DNA of 64,000 nucleotides, taken from Methylomonas albis. Its GTDB lineage: Bacteria > Pseudomonadota > Gammaproteobacteria > Methylococcales > Methylomonadaceae. Positions 34,824 to 44,583 of this stretch are shown here, one piece after another; position 1 is the first letter of the stretch, and each line of letters opens with the position of its first letter. The notes below the pieces were generated by a model. The model had not been told where the DNA came from. It made no database searches and saw only the letters and a program-made list of their open reading frames with translations. The DNA lies in assembly GCF_014850955.1 (NCBI RefSeq), contig NZ_JACXSS010000001.1:5208001-5272000 (forward strand), read 5' to 3'. The translations under genes were made by a program, and so were the position numbers.

Positions 34824-35300
34824 ATGAACCCGACAGAAGAAGCCCCAGAAGCGCGCGAACTGGTGTTGACGCGTTTGATCGATTCGCCACCCGAGAAACT
34901 CTTTAGAGCCTGGACCGAAGCGGCATTGCTCATGCAATGGTTTTGCCCAAAACCCTGGACGGTGGCTTCAGCCGAACTCGATGTCAGAGCCGGCGGCACC
35001 AGTTTGATCGTGATGCGTAGCCCGGAGGGCCAGGCGTTTCCAAGCCAAGGTGTCTATCTCGAAGTCGTTCAAAACGAACGCTTGGTATTCACCGATGCTT
35101 ACACCAGTGCTTGGGAACCCTCGGCCAAACCCTTCATGACCGGCATCATTACTTTTGAGAACGCAGGCGGAAAAACCCAATACACAGCCCGCGCGCTGCA
35201 TTGGAGCGCGGCGGACCGGAAAACCCACGAAGAGATGGGCTTTTACGAAGGTTGGGGCAAGGCCACCGACCAACTGGTTGAGCTGGTTGCCGGCTTGTAA
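34824..35300 (+). CDS. SRPBCC-family (AHSA1-like) protein
   Basis: 158 residues, Activator-of-Hsp90-like SRPBCC domain: LVLTRLIDSPPEKLFRAWTE, MQWFCPKPWTVASAELDVRAGG and HEEMGFYEGWGKATDQLVELV. The family is common in ECF-controlled stress operons, usually with VOC and DGPF genes as here. AGGAG lies 8 nt before the ATG. It has no membrane segment, unlike the SRPBCC protein in front of it. Ligand unknown. Confidence 0.9.
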   Translation: MNPTEEAPEARELVLTRLIDSPPEKLFRAWTEAALLMQWFCPKPWTVASAELDVRAGGTSLIVMRSPEGQAFPSQGVYLEVVQNERLVFTDAYTSAWEPSAKPFMTGIITFENAGGKTQYTARALHWSAADRKTHEEMGFYEGWGKATDQLVELVAGL

Positions 35301-35339
35301 AGCCGGTTATTACTTTTTACACCTTACCGAGTTAACACC

Positions 35340-35813
35340 ATGGCAAAAATCACCCCATTTTTGTGGTTCGACGACCAAGCCGAAGCTGCGATGAATTTTT
35401 ACGTATCCATTTTTAAGAACTCGAAAGTCTTGGGCGTTAACCGCTACGGCGACGCCGGACCGGGGCCGAAGGGCAGCGTGATGACCGCCAATTTCGAACT
35501 GGATGGGCAAGTGTTTACTGCGCTGAACGGCGGACCGGTGTACAAGATGTCCCCGGCTGTTTCCTTTGTCGTACACTGCGACACCCAAGCGGAAGTGAAC
35601 CATTACTGGGAAAAGCTTTCCGCGGGTGGCAAAGAGAATCAATGCGCCTGGCTGGAGGACAAATTTGGCGTAACCTGGCAGATCGTGCCCAATGTGCTGC
35701 TTGAATTGATCAGCGACCCAGACCCGGTGAAAGCCGGGCGAGTGATGCAGGCCATGCTGGAAATGACCAAAATAGACATACAAACTTTAAAACAAGCCTA
35801 CGAGAAAACCTAA
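35340..35813 (+). CDS. VOC-family (PhnB-like) protein
   Basis: 157 residues of the 3-demethylubiquinone-9 methyltransferase/PhnB-like VOC type: ITPFLWFDDQAEAAMNFYVSIF, YGDAGPGPKGSVMTANFELDGQ and AWLEDKFGVTWQIVPNVLLEL. Likely a metal-dependent or binding protein of unknown substrate. The stop (TAA, 35811-35813) directly abuts the ATG of the beta-lactamase gene, tying the two in translation. Part of the P2 operon. Confidence 0.88.
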   Translation: MAKITPFLWFDDQAEAAMNFYVSIFKNSKVLGVNRYGDAGPGPKGSVMTANFELDGQVFTALNGGPVYKMSPAVSFVVHCDTQAEVNHYWEKLSAGGKENQCAWLEDKFGVTWQIVPNVLLELISDPDPVKAGRVMQAMLEMTKIDIQTLKQAYEKT

Positions 35814-36593
35814 ATGAAGCATCTATTCGCCGCCCTCATGCTGCTTTCCTGGCAAGTTCATGCTACCGAATGGCTGGACGGCCCGGAGCTTGGCAAACTA
35901 TTTAGCGAGGCCGGCGTACAAGGTACTTTCGTGCTCTACGATGTCGATGCTGATCGCCTGATCGGCCACAACCGGCTCCGCGCGGAAACCCGCTTCATAC
36001 CGGCTTCTACTTTCAAGATAGTCAATAGCTTGGTTGGCTTGTCGGTGGGCGTGGTCAGTAGTGTAGATGAAGCACTACCATTCGGCGGCCAGCCACAAAT
36101 GATCAAAGACTGGGAGCGGGATATGGGCTTGCGCGAAGCCATCAAAATGTCCAACGTGCCGATTTATCAAGAATTGGCCCGCCGCATCGGCCATGCGCAA
36201 ATGCGCGACGGCGTTACCGCGATGGGTTACGGTAACGCCGAGATCGGCGATAAGGTAGATAGGTTTTGGCTGGACGGTCCGCTGAAAATCAGCGCGGTGG
36301 AACAGACGGCATTTTTGGCCCGCCTGGCGCGGGATCAATTACCGCTCTCTGGCGATGTTCAGGCCAAAGTCCGGGAAATCGTCATGCTTGAGCAAAGCGG
36401 CGAACGGACTTTATACGGCAAAACCGGCTGGTTAAACGCTCCCAATCCCGGTATCGGCTGGTGGGTGGGCTGGGTCACGAATGGACAACATGCGTATAGT
36501 TTTGCGTTAAATATCGACATTACCCAGGCTGCCGATGCACCCAAGCGGGTAGAGATCGGTAGGGCCTGTCTTAAGGCACTGGGGATATTTTAA
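35814..36593 (+). CDS. Class D (OXA-type) beta-lactamase
   Basis: 259 residues with signal peptide (MKHLFAALMLLSWQVHA). All class D motifs are present: Ser65-T-F-Lys68 (IPASTFKIVNS, nucleophile and carboxylated lysine), SNV (113-115), YGN (139-141), W152 (RFWLDGPLK) and the KTG triad in LYGKTGW. Such enzymes hydrolyse penicillins, some also carbapenems; the spectrum cannot be predicted. It is the last gene of the ECF42 operon, so it may be induced by the same stress. An environmental, chromosomal OXA rather than a mobile one: no IS or integron lies beside it. Confidence 0.93.
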   Translation: MKHLFAALMLLSWQVHATEWLDGPELGKLFSEAGVQGTFVLYDVDADRLIGHNRLRAETRFIPASTFKIVNSLVGLSVGVVSSVDEALPFGGQPQMIKDWERDMGLREAIKMSNVPIYQELARRIGHAQMRDGVTAMGYGNAEIGDKVDRFWLDGPLKISAVEQTAFLARLARDQLPLSGDVQAKVREIVMLEQSGERTLYGKTGWLNAPNPGIGWWVGWVTNGQHAYSFALNIDITQAADAPKRVEIGRACLKALGIF

Positions 36594-36603
36594 CGCTAGC
36601 GTT

Positions 36604-37541
<938 letters not shown>

Positions 37542-37613
37542 GGTTTGCACCTTAATCATGACGGGTTGCGGCTATAATAGCACCCTTCGAATCACGGATA
37601 AGCTCCCAAAGCC

Positions 37614-39044
37614 ATGCAATTACCCAACTATTCAACCGCCCGCGTGCTGGTGGTCGGCGACCTGATGCTGGACCGTTACTGGCACGGCGCCACCTCGCGA
37701 ATTTCCCCGGAAGCGCCGGTGCCAGTGGTTCACGTCAAACAAGACGAACAACGCGCCGGCGGTGCCGGTAACGTGGCATTGAATATCGCCGCGCTGGGCG
37801 CCAAAGTGTCCTTGCTGGGTTTTACCGGCGAAGACGAAGCAGGGACGGCTTTGAAAACCTTGCTGCAACAGGCCAAGGTTTTGTGTTTGTTTCAAGCGGT
37901 GCTGGGATACCCGACCATCACCAAATTACGGGTGATGAGCCGCCATCAGCAATTGATACGGCTGGATTTTGAAGACGGCTTTAATAATGTCGATAGCGCC
38001 GCGTTACTGCATCTATACCACGCCGAGATGATGCAATCGCAAGTCATCGTGCTGTCCGATTACGGCAAAGGCACTCTGAGCCAGGTGCAGCAATTCATTC
38101 AATTGGCGAAGCAGTTGCACAAGCCAGTGTTGGTCGACCCGAAAGGCAGCGACTTTTCCATTTACCGCCAAGCTACGCTGATTACGCCCAACTTCAGTGA
38201 GTTTGAAGCGGTCGTGGGTCGCTGCGCCGATGAACAACACATCGTCGAACGCGGCATGAACTTGTTGAACCAACTGGAGTTGCAAGCCTTGTTGGTTACA
38301 CGCGGCGAAAACGGCATGACCTTGCTCAGTAAATCGGAAGAACCCTTGCATCTACCAACCCACGCCCGCGAGGTATTCGACGTCACCGGTGCCGGCGACA
38401 CGGTTATTTCCGTATTAGCCGCCAGCCTGGCCGCGAAAAAGCCGCTGGCCGAAGCCACGCAACTGGCCAACATCGGCGCCGGCATCGTAGTCGGCAAAAT
38501 GGGTACCGCCACTGTGAATACCGACGAATTGGCCAATGCCTTGCAAGGCCCGCGCGCCCATCGCAAAGGTGTCTGCAGCTTACCGGAATTACTGACCGAA
38601 CGCGCCGCCGCCCAGCAAAACGGCGAGAAAATCGTCGCCACCAACGGCTGTTTCGACATTTTGCATCCTGGCCACGTCCGTTATCTCCAACAGGCTAAAA
38701 CCCTGGGTGATCGCTTGGTGGTGTTAGTCAACAGCGACGCCTCGGTGCAGCGCCTGAAAGGCCCGGAGCGCCCGGTCAACAAGCTGGATCACCGCATGGA
38801 AATGCTGGCGGCTTTGGAGTGCGTGGATTGGGTAGTGGAATTTGAGCAAGACACCCCGAAAGAAGTCATCGACCAATTACTGCCCGACATTCTGGTCAAA
38901 GGCGGCGACTACACCGACATCACCAGCATCGCCGGCCACGAAAGCGTATTAGCCAACGGCGGCGAAGTGAAGATTTTGTCGTTTATCGAGGGGCATTCTA
39001 CTACGGCGATTATTCAGACGATTAAAGAAAAAACCGGCAACTGA
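37614..39044 (+). CDS. hldE: Bifunctional heptose-7-phosphate kinase / heptose-1-phosphate adenylyltransferase
   Basis: 476 residues. The N-terminal ribokinase-like domain (1-~318) phosphorylates D-glycero-D-manno-heptose 7-phosphate; [28 protein letters not shown] carry the ATP and catalytic Asp. The C-terminal nucleotidyltransferase ([19 protein letters not shown]) transfers AMP. It makes ADP-heptose for the LPS inner core. Full length, so LPS is heptose-based. The start follows a TATAAT-like box (37575-37580). Not in an operon with other LPS genes here. Confidence 0.97.
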   Translation: MQLPNYSTARVLVVGDLMLDRYWHGATSRISPEAPVPVVHVKQDEQRAGGAGNVALNIAALGAKVSLLGFTGEDEAGTALKTLLQQAKVLCLFQAVLGYPTITKLRVMSRHQQLIRLDFEDGFNNVDSAALLHLYHAEMMQSQVIVLSDYGKGTLSQVQQFIQLAKQLHKPVLVDPKGSDFSIYRQATLITPNFSEFEAVVGRCADEQHIVERGMNLLNQLELQALLVTRGENGMTLLSKSEEPLHLPTHAREVFDVTGAGDTVISVLAASLAAKKPLAEATQLANIGAGIVVGKMGTATVNTDELANALQGPRAHRKGVCSLPELLTERAAAQQNGEKIVATNGCFDILHPGHVRYLQQAKTLGDRLVVLVNSDASVQRLKGPERPVNKLDHRMEMLAALECVDWVVEFEQDTPKEVIDQLLPDILVKGGDYTDITSIAGHESVLANGGEVKILSFIEGHSTTAIIQTIKEKTGN

Positions 39045-39096
39045 CAGCCAATAGCCAAGATACGCATATGCGACTTGAGTTTTGTGATTTATTTTA

Positions 39097-39111
39097 GCTA
39101 TTATTTATAGC
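39097..39111. promoter_or_regulatory. Operator-like palindrome before the RelE/Xre genes
   Basis: GCTAT-TATTT-ATAGC is a perfect inverted repeat 20 nt upstream of the toxin ATG, and a further GCTAT lies at 39117-39121. It fits autoregulation by the antitoxin. Confidence 0.5.
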
Positions 39112-39130
39112 CAAATGCTATTATCGGCCA

Positions 39131-39385
39131 ATGTATCAAGTCGTCTATCGAAAAACTGCCGCCAAAGCATTACTCAAAATGCCGCTTAGAGTAGCCGAAC
39201 AATTCAAAAAAGCATTCGAGCAGATGGCAATTGATGACGAAGACGGACTGGACATAAAAAAACTGGAAGGCAGAGAAGGCTTTAGATTGCGAATTGGCGG
39301 TTACCGTGCGATTTACCGCAAATTGCACGATGTGCTGATTATAGAAGTGCTTAAGGTTGGTAGCCGGGGAGATATTTACAAATGA
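39131..39385 (+). CDS. RelE/ParE-family toxin
   Basis: 84 residues of the RelE superfamily: YRKTAAKALLKMPLRVAEQFKKA, then KLEGREGFRLRIGGYRAIYRKL and the C-terminal VLIIEVLKVGSRGDIYK. RelE cleaves ribosome-bound mRNA, ParE inhibits gyrase; this sequence resembles the RelE/HigB kind and has the basic residues (RLRIGGYRAIYR). The antitoxin gene overlaps by 4 nt (ATGA). The toxin-first order matches HigBA/host-inhibition systems. Confidence 0.9.
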   Translation: MYQVVYRKTAAKALLKMPLRVAEQFKKAFEQMAIDDEDGLDIKKLEGREGFRLRIGGYRAIYRKLHDVLIIEVLKVGSRGDIYK

Positions 39386-39744
39386 GCGTGCAATTTATCG
39401 AACAAAACGGCCAAAAACAATATGCGGTTGTGCCCGTCGCCGACTACGAAAAACTGTTGGAAAAGGCGGAAATGCTGGATGACATAGCGACCTTTGAGCA
39501 AGCCCTGGCGAGCGAAGACGAACTGGTTCCTGCCGAAATCGTCAATCGGCTGTTGAATGGCGAGAACAAAATCAAAGTATGGCGCGAACATCGCGGCCTG
39601 ACTCAGTCGGGACTGGCCGAGAGCTGCAACATGGCCCAAGCCAGCATTGCTCAAATGGAAAGCGGCAAGCGCACTGGCACCGTGGCTGTATTGAAAAAAA
39701 TAGCCGAAGCGTTGGGTGTGGATTTGGATGATTTGGTTTCGTAA
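39382..39744 (+). CDS. Helix-turn-helix (Xre) antitoxin
   Basis: 120 residues with a Phd-like N-terminal part (QYAVVPVADYEKLLEKAEMLDDI) that may contact the toxin, and a C-terminal Xre HTH (WREHRGLTQSGLAESCNMAQASIAQMESGKR, then LKKIAEALGVDLDDL). Overlaps the toxin gene by 4 nt. It probably binds the palindrome at 39097. The DUF262 defence-like cluster starts 82 nt downstream. Confidence 0.92.
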   Translation: MSVQFIEQNGQKQYAVVPVADYEKLLEKAEMLDDIATFEQALASEDELVPAEIVNRLLNGENKIKVWREHRGLTQSGLAESCNMAQASIAQMESGKRTGTVAVLKKIAEALGVDLDDLVS

Positions 39745-39826
39745 GCTCACCAAAATAGTTGGTTTATATCAATTTCGTTTGTTATAAGCCGCCTTATTTT
39801 TGCTGTTTATCAAGTTTGAAGCGTTT

Positions 39827-41023
39827 ATGACTAAAAAAAAGCAATCTGATCTGATCGATGAGGCCGATGCTTCCGCTGATGAAATTACATTAGAAGACGA
39901 GGACAAATCTGGGTCGGATCTAAAAATGAAGCCTTGGAATCCGAACGATATTCGAATTACCACTAAAAACTTCACTATCCGGGAGATTTACACCCAAATC
40001 GAAGACAAGGAACCGGATCAAGAAAAAGAATTGGATTTAGCGCCCGATTTTCAAAGGACTTTCGTTTGGAATACCAAGCAACAGATACGCCTTATTGAAT
40101 CTATTCTATTAGGCATCCCTCTCCCTGCTTTTTACTTCAACCAGGATAAAGACGGCGCTCAACAGGTGATTGATGGTGTTCAGCGACTGACTACTATCAA
40201 GCGGTTTATGTCCAATCAGTTAGAGTTGAAGGAAGAGCATCTTGAATATCTGAGTCCACTAAAAGGGGCGACATTTTCCTCTCTCGATCCCGCAACCAAG
40301 CGGCGTTTTGCCGGAACCCAGATCGTTGCTCATGTCATCGAGCCGCAAACACCGGATGATGTCAAATACGATATTTTCAACCGTGTAAATACAGGTGGCA
40401 GTCCACTGACTGCACAAGAAATTCGTCATTGCATGAGCAAGGAACGTTCTCGTGAATTTTTGCGTAAACTGGTAGAAAGCAGCAGCTTTGAACAAGCCAC
40501 AGGAAAGTTTTTTTGGAGTAAGGACTCTTCTGGACAATGGATTCGCGATAGCAAGAGGATGACAGATAGGGAAATGGCTTTACGCTTTTGTGCTTTCTAC
40601 TCCATACCATTAAACAAATATGCCAGCGCTTCAAGCTTGGATGTGTTTTTGTTAGATTTTGCTCGCTGGCTAGACCAGCAAGCGAAACCGGCGGATTTAA
40701 AAAAACTAGAAACTGCATTCCACCAAGCAATGCGAAATTGTCATCTAGTGTTTGGTGTAGGGGCGTTTCGAAGATGGCACCCTTTTAATTTAACTCCCAG
40801 TGGTCGTCTCAACCGAGCAATTTTTGAGTCACAAACATTAGCACTTGCCGATTACCCGACGGAGATTGTTGTTGCTAATAAAGAAGTTATCCAAAAATCT
40901 TTGCGGGACCTTTTCAAGGACCCTGATTACGACACTGCAGTAAGTTCCGGCACCGGTTCTTATCGAAAAGTAGTTGATCGACTAGACAAGCCTCGTAAAG
41001 CTCTGGTGAAAATTTTCATATGA
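39827..41023 (+). CDS. DUF262-domain (ParB/Srx-fold, GmrSD-like) protein
   Basis: 398 residues. The DUF262 core has LDLAPDFQRTFVWNTKQQIRLIESI and LPAFYFNQDKDGAQQVIDGVQRLTTI (the DGQQR-like motif reads DGVQRL). In GmrS this fold forms the NTPase/sensor of a type IV modified-DNA nuclease; here no DUF1524 nuclease domain is seen. It begins an apparent three-gene operon: a DUF3696-type ATPase overlaps it by 4 nt (ATGA, 41020-41023). Start 39827 (MTKKKQ) is preferred over TTG 39800. A defence role is inferred. Confidence 0.85.
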   Translation: MTKKKQSDLIDEADASADEITLEDEDKSGSDLKMKPWNPNDIRITTKNFTIREIYTQIEDKEPDQEKELDLAPDFQRTFVWNTKQQIRLIESILLGIPLPAFYFNQDKDGAQQVIDGVQRLTTIKRFMSNQLELKEEHLEYLSPLKGATFSSLDPATKRRFAGTQIVAHVIEPQTPDDVKYDIFNRVNTGGSPLTAQEIRHCMSKERSREFLRKLVESSSFEQATGKFFWSKDSSGQWIRDSKRMTDREMALRFCAFYSIPLNKYASASSLDVFLLDFARWLDQQAKPADLKKLETAFHQAMRNCHLVFGVGAFRRWHPFNLTPSGRLNRAIFESQTLALADYPTEIVVANKEVIQKSLRDLFKDPDYDTAVSSGTGSYRKVVDRLDKPRKALVKIFI

Positions 41024-42111
41024 TCCGTGAATTTAAACTAAGCGGCTTCAAAATGTTTGCGGAGGCCAGTTTCAAAATGGCGCCGCTGACAATTCTGGCC
41101 GGCATGAACGGTGCCGGTAAAACTTCCGTAATCCATGCTTTGCTGCTTTTAAAAGAGTCCGTTCGGCGCGGAGATAGTATTGTTCCTTTGAATGGTCCGT
41201 TCGGTTTGGAATTGGGCTCTTTCGAAGATATTCAAAACTGGAATGCTCAGGAGCAGGTAAGGTTTGATCTTACGGATGACACTGAGACAACCTATTCATG
41301 GAAGTTGACAGGAAATGCTAGTTCTCTCTATGCAGAAATAGAATCACAACAACCAGAATTTCCAATGCTCTTCATTGAAGGAGGCCGAACATTTCAATAT
41401 CTTTGTGCTGAACGCTATGGTCCACGCAACATTCTTGGCTCTACAGCATTACCTCCAGAACTCTTGGAAGTCGGTTTCCGAGGAGAATTTAGTGCTCAGG
41501 TTATATATAGTCTTGACAGTTTATCCATCGATGAATCCCGCCGCTGCCCTGGATTTGGCGAAGAGGATGCCGCGTTATTGAAATTCGAGACCGAGCGGTG
41601 GCTATCGAGGGTTGCGCGACCAGTACAAATCGATACCGAATCTATTTCGATTAGAACGGTAACAGCATTGCGCTTCCGCGTTCCCAATGGCGAGTGGGTG
41701 CGACCGCCGAATATGGGATTTGGGGTGACTTATGCGCTACCGGTAATCCTTGCCGGTTTAACCGCTGGAAACGGTGGACTTTTAATCGTGGAAAATCCTG
41801 AAGCTCATCTTCATCCCGCCGGGCAATCGCAAATGGGATATTTCCTTGCCGCCATGGCATCGGCCGGCGTGCAGGTTGTGGTGGAAACCCACTCCGATCA
41901 TGTCTTGAACGGTATTCGCCGCGCTATTGGCGAGCATAGTATGCTGACCAAAGATCAAGCAATTATCCATTTCTTCGATGTCGATGGAATGGACCCACAG
42001 ACACTGCGCTTTACCGAAACCGGAGGCATTGCCTCTTGGCCTCGCGGTTTTTTCGATCAGTACCAACTTGATGTTGCCGCCCTAACGCGCGTAAGGCGTC
42101 CAAGGCAATAA
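41020..42111 (+). CDS. AAA-type ATPase with DUF3696
   Basis: 363 residues of the SMC/ABC-like P-loop class. Walker A GMNGAGKTSVIHALLLL (about residues 29-36), signature-like LEVGF region, Walker B LLIVENPEAHLHP and H-loop VVVETHSDHVLNGIR. DUF3696-type ATPases occur next to nucleases in anti-phage loci. It overlaps the DUF262 gene by 4 nt and precedes the third gene by 3 nt. The protein would probably hydrolyse ATP to activate a partner; the partner is likely the 314-residue protein that follows. Confidence 0.85.
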   Translation: MIREFKLSGFKMFAEASFKMAPLTILAGMNGAGKTSVIHALLLLKESVRRGDSIVPLNGPFGLELGSFEDIQNWNAQEQVRFDLTDDTETTYSWKLTGNASSLYAEIESQQPEFPMLFIEGGRTFQYLCAERYGPRNILGSTALPPELLEVGFRGEFSAQVIYSLDSLSIDESRRCPGFGEEDAALLKFETERWLSRVARPVQIDTESISIRTVTALRFRVPNGEWVRPPNMGFGVTYALPVILAGLTAGNGGLLIVENPEAHLHPAGQSQMGYFLAAMASAGVQVVVETHSDHVLNGIRRAIGEHSMLTKDQAIIHFFDVDGMDPQTLRFTETGGIASWPRGFFDQYQLDVAALTRVRRPRQ

Positions 42112-42114
42112 GTC

Positions 42115-43059
42115 ATGCCCTTCGTGATTGACGAAACAAGCTGGCATTTCGATGAGCTAGAGCAAAATAACTGCATAGAGGCATTGGAGGTGATGCTGGA
42201 TTTACTGGATGATGCGCATGACCAAGGACAGCTAGCCTGTTATTCGGAAGAGTTGTTTGAAACCGTCGTCTGGCAAAATAAAACTTTTTATGGATTGTAT
42301 GAACCTGATTCGCCAATGGCGATACCTTGGGAAGTTCAGGAACGCGTCGCGAGTATCTTTGGCAGACTGCCCAAATGGCAGGAACTCGACTCGTATGAGC
42401 CGAGAGATTTTGACGTACAAATTGACAACAATGGTAAAGAATTTGCCCCGTCGATAGCTTGGGCTCACGAACAAACAATTCAAAACAAGGCAAACGCTGT
42501 TGCTTGTCTGGTTTTTCCAGCCGTTCGTCCAGTTGGAAATCATGCTGTTACGGTCAATAACCGGATAGCAAATTTATGGTTTATCGGAGATTTTCAAAGC
42601 TATCGAGGCTATTTTCGGTGGCTGATTCTTGACACCACTAAGAATCCCGATGAAATGGCAAGATTTGCGGCTTCCGCGTTCCCTTCTATTGATTTTATTC
42701 CCGACTCATTCAATGGCATCAAAGATATGAGTAAACCTTATCGGGATCTTGTTGAACCTCTAACTATGCATCTCAGTGCTCTGTCTGATCACGGCAAAAG
42801 AATTTTCTTGGGCTCTTGGCAAAATGTAACGGCTGAGTTTGGTTCGCTTGGCGTAGACATCACGGATGAAAACGGAAATACCAAAGGAAATAGCCAAGCA
42901 CGGAGAGAGCGAACAATCAATGTTAACGGCGAAGATGTTGTGTTTTGGTGGCACAGTAAGCTTGAGCCGGATAGAGACCGAATCCATTTTTCTCCAGATA
43001 AAATTGCCAACGGCGGTCCCTTGTTAGTCGGGATATTTTGTCACCATCTTCAAACTTAA
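42115..43059 (+). CDS. Unknown third protein of the DUF262-ATPase cluster
   Basis: 314 residues, no signal peptide or membrane segment. I do not recognise a family. It has an acidic N-terminal part (FDELEQNNCIEALEVMLDLLDDAHD) and a distinctive C-terminus WWHSKLEPDRDRIHFSPDKI, VGIFCHHLQT, whose His/Lys/Glu/Asp pattern would suit a nuclease or hydrolase site (inference only). Starts 3 nt after the ATPase stop, so it is the last gene of the operon and the candidate effector. Confidence 0.7.
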   Translation: MPFVIDETSWHFDELEQNNCIEALEVMLDLLDDAHDQGQLACYSEELFETVVWQNKTFYGLYEPDSPMAIPWEVQERVASIFGRLPKWQELDSYEPRDFDVQIDNNGKEFAPSIAWAHEQTIQNKANAVACLVFPAVRPVGNHAVTVNNRIANLWFIGDFQSYRGYFRWLILDTTKNPDEMARFAASAFPSIDFIPDSFNGIKDMSKPYRDLVEPLTMHLSALSDHGKRIFLGSWQNVTAEFGSLGVDITDENGNTKGNSQARRERTINVNGEDVVFWWHSKLEPDRDRIHFSPDKIANGGPLLVGIFCHHLQT

Positions 43060-43162
43060 GGTCCCCTCGGTGCAAAGCCTAATTTGATTTATCGCTTTAA
43101 GTCAAAATATCATCGATTAACTGTTTAGTCGTCTATCAATACTTTTAATTCATCCTTGATTC

Positions 43163-44026
43163 ATGGAAACCCTCAAAGACCGCTTCCACCAATACTGGCT
43201 CCTAGCCCGTTTCGATAAACCCATCGGCATCCTGATTCTGCTTTGGCCTACCTTGTGGGCCTTGTGGATAGCCGGTAACGGCCATCCCGATACGTTGGTG
43301 CTGACGGTATTTGTGGCCGGGGTCGTGTTGATGCGCGCCGCAGGCTGTGTGATTAACGATTATGCCGACAAGGATTTCGATCCACATGTCGATCGCACCA
43401 AGCTGCGGCCCATCGCGGCCGGCAAGGTGACGCCGAGAGAAGCCTTGATCGTGTTTGCAGTGTTATGTCTGACGGCCTTCGGCTTGGTATTGACGATGAA
43501 CTGGTACACCATAGCGCTGTCGTTTATCGGGGCGTTTTTGGCGGCCAGCTATCCGTTTATGAAGCGCTTTACCCATCTGCCGCAGGCTTACTTGGGCGCG
43601 GCGTTTGGCTTTGCGGTGCCGATGGCCTTTGCCGCGCAAACCAACGAAATTCCTTTGGTGGGCTGGATTTTGTATCTGGCCGTACTGCTGTGGGCGCTGG
43701 TTTACGACACCATGTACGCCATGGTGGATATTGACGACGATTTGAAAATCGGCGTCAAATCCACGGCCATTTTATTTGGCAAAAGGGTGCGAGAAATCAC
43801 CGGCGGGCTGCAAATCGTCATTTTAGGTTTGTTGATTACGGTCGGGGTAATGCAACAATTGAGCTGGCCGTATTACGGCGGTTTATTGGCCGCAAGCGTT
43901 CTGGCGGTTTACCAACAAAAACTGATTTTTCATTTCGATAAACCTAATTGCTTCAAAGCGTTTTTGAACAATAACTGGTTCGGTCTGGTGGTGTTTGTTG
44001 GGATTGTGTTGGCGTATGGGCTATAA
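43163..44026 (+). CDS. ubiA: 4-hydroxybenzoate polyprenyltransferase
   Basis: 287 residues, eight or nine TM helices. Prenyl-diphosphate sites are CVINDYADKDFDPHVDRTK (NDxxDxxxD) and YDTMYAMVDIDDDLKIGVKST. UbiA adds the isoprenoid chain to 4-hydroxybenzoate in ubiquinone synthesis at the inner membrane. No ubiC is adjacent. The gene lies 103 nt after the defence-like cluster and 60 nt before the deaminase gene on the same strand; the start is preceded only by a weak ribosome site. Confidence 0.96.
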   Translation: METLKDRFHQYWLLARFDKPIGILILLWPTLWALWIAGNGHPDTLVLTVFVAGVVLMRAAGCVINDYADKDFDPHVDRTKLRPIAAGKVTPREALIVFAVLCLTAFGLVLTMNWYTIALSFIGAFLAASYPFMKRFTHLPQAYLGAAFGFAVPMAFAAQTNEIPLVGWILYLAVLLWALVYDTMYAMVDIDDDLKIGVKSTAILFGKRVREITGGLQIVILGLLITVGVMQQLSWPYYGGLLAASVLAVYQQKLIFHFDKPNCFKAFLNNNWFGLVVFVGIVLAYGL

Positions 44027-44086
44027 GTTATTCCTATAGCTCTTTCCCGAATGTTTAGAGCTACCTAATCAATTTTAGGATTTACG

Positions 44087-44536
44087 ATGAACTATAACGA
44101 GATGCTGGCCGTGGCATTTGCCGAGGCTCAAGCTGGTTTTGACGAAGGCGGTGTGCCGGTCGGCGCGGCCTTGTTTGCTGCGGATGGCACATTGTTAGGT
44201 CGTGGCCGTAATCGCCGGGTACAGGATAACGACCCGTCCGTGCATGGCGAAACCGATGCTTTTCGCAAAGCCGGCCGGCAAACCAACTACCGCGACAAAA
44301 TCCTGGTGACGACCTTAGTGCCCTGTTGGTATTGCTCTGGATTAATCCGGCAATTTAATATTGGCACGGTGGTGGTCGGCGAATCAGCCAACTTTGCCGG
44401 CCACCTGGATTGGTTGAGAGAAGCCGGGGTTAAGATCGTGGAATTGAACGACGCGGCGTGTATCGGTTTGATGGGCCGCTTCATAGAGCAGTCGCCAAAT
44501 ATATGGTTTGAGGATATTGGCGAGCACTGCAGTTAA
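44087..44536 (+). CDS. Nucleoside/cytosine deaminase-family protein
   Basis: 149 residues with the deaminase zinc site: VHGETDAFRKAG (His, Glu) and TTLVPCWYCSGLIRQF (two cysteines). EGGVPVGAALFAADGTLLG is the conserved entry. The spacing and end, IGLMGRFIEQSPNIWFEDIGEHCS, fit the yeast-type cytosine deaminase / creatinine- or guanine-deaminase-like group. It probably hydrolyses cytosine or a related base. The ATG has GGATTTAC upstream as a weak site. Confidence 0.88.
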   Translation: MNYNEMLAVAFAEAQAGFDEGGVPVGAALFAADGTLLGRGRNRRVQDNDPSVHGETDAFRKAGRQTNYRDKILVTTLVPCWYCSGLIRQFNIGTVVVGESANFAGHLDWLREAGVKIVELNDAACIGLMGRFIEQSPNIWFEDIGEHCS

Positions 44537-44539
44537 AAT

Positions 44540-44568
44540 GCGTTCCCGACTGTGTAGCTCAGGAACGC
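44540..44568. terminator. Possible bidirectional terminator
   Basis: GCGTTCC (44540-44546) and GGAACGC (44562-44568) form a 7-bp stem with a 15-nt loop between two convergent genes. T tracts are poor on the plus strand and short (ATTTT) on the minus strand. Confidence 0.4.
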
Positions 44569-44583
44569 GTTAATCATCCGTAA

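Noticed and set aside
44536..44575. Possible tRNA-like fold after the deaminase gene
   Set aside because: Only one 7-bp stem is present; no T or anticodon arm, so it is listed as a possible terminator.
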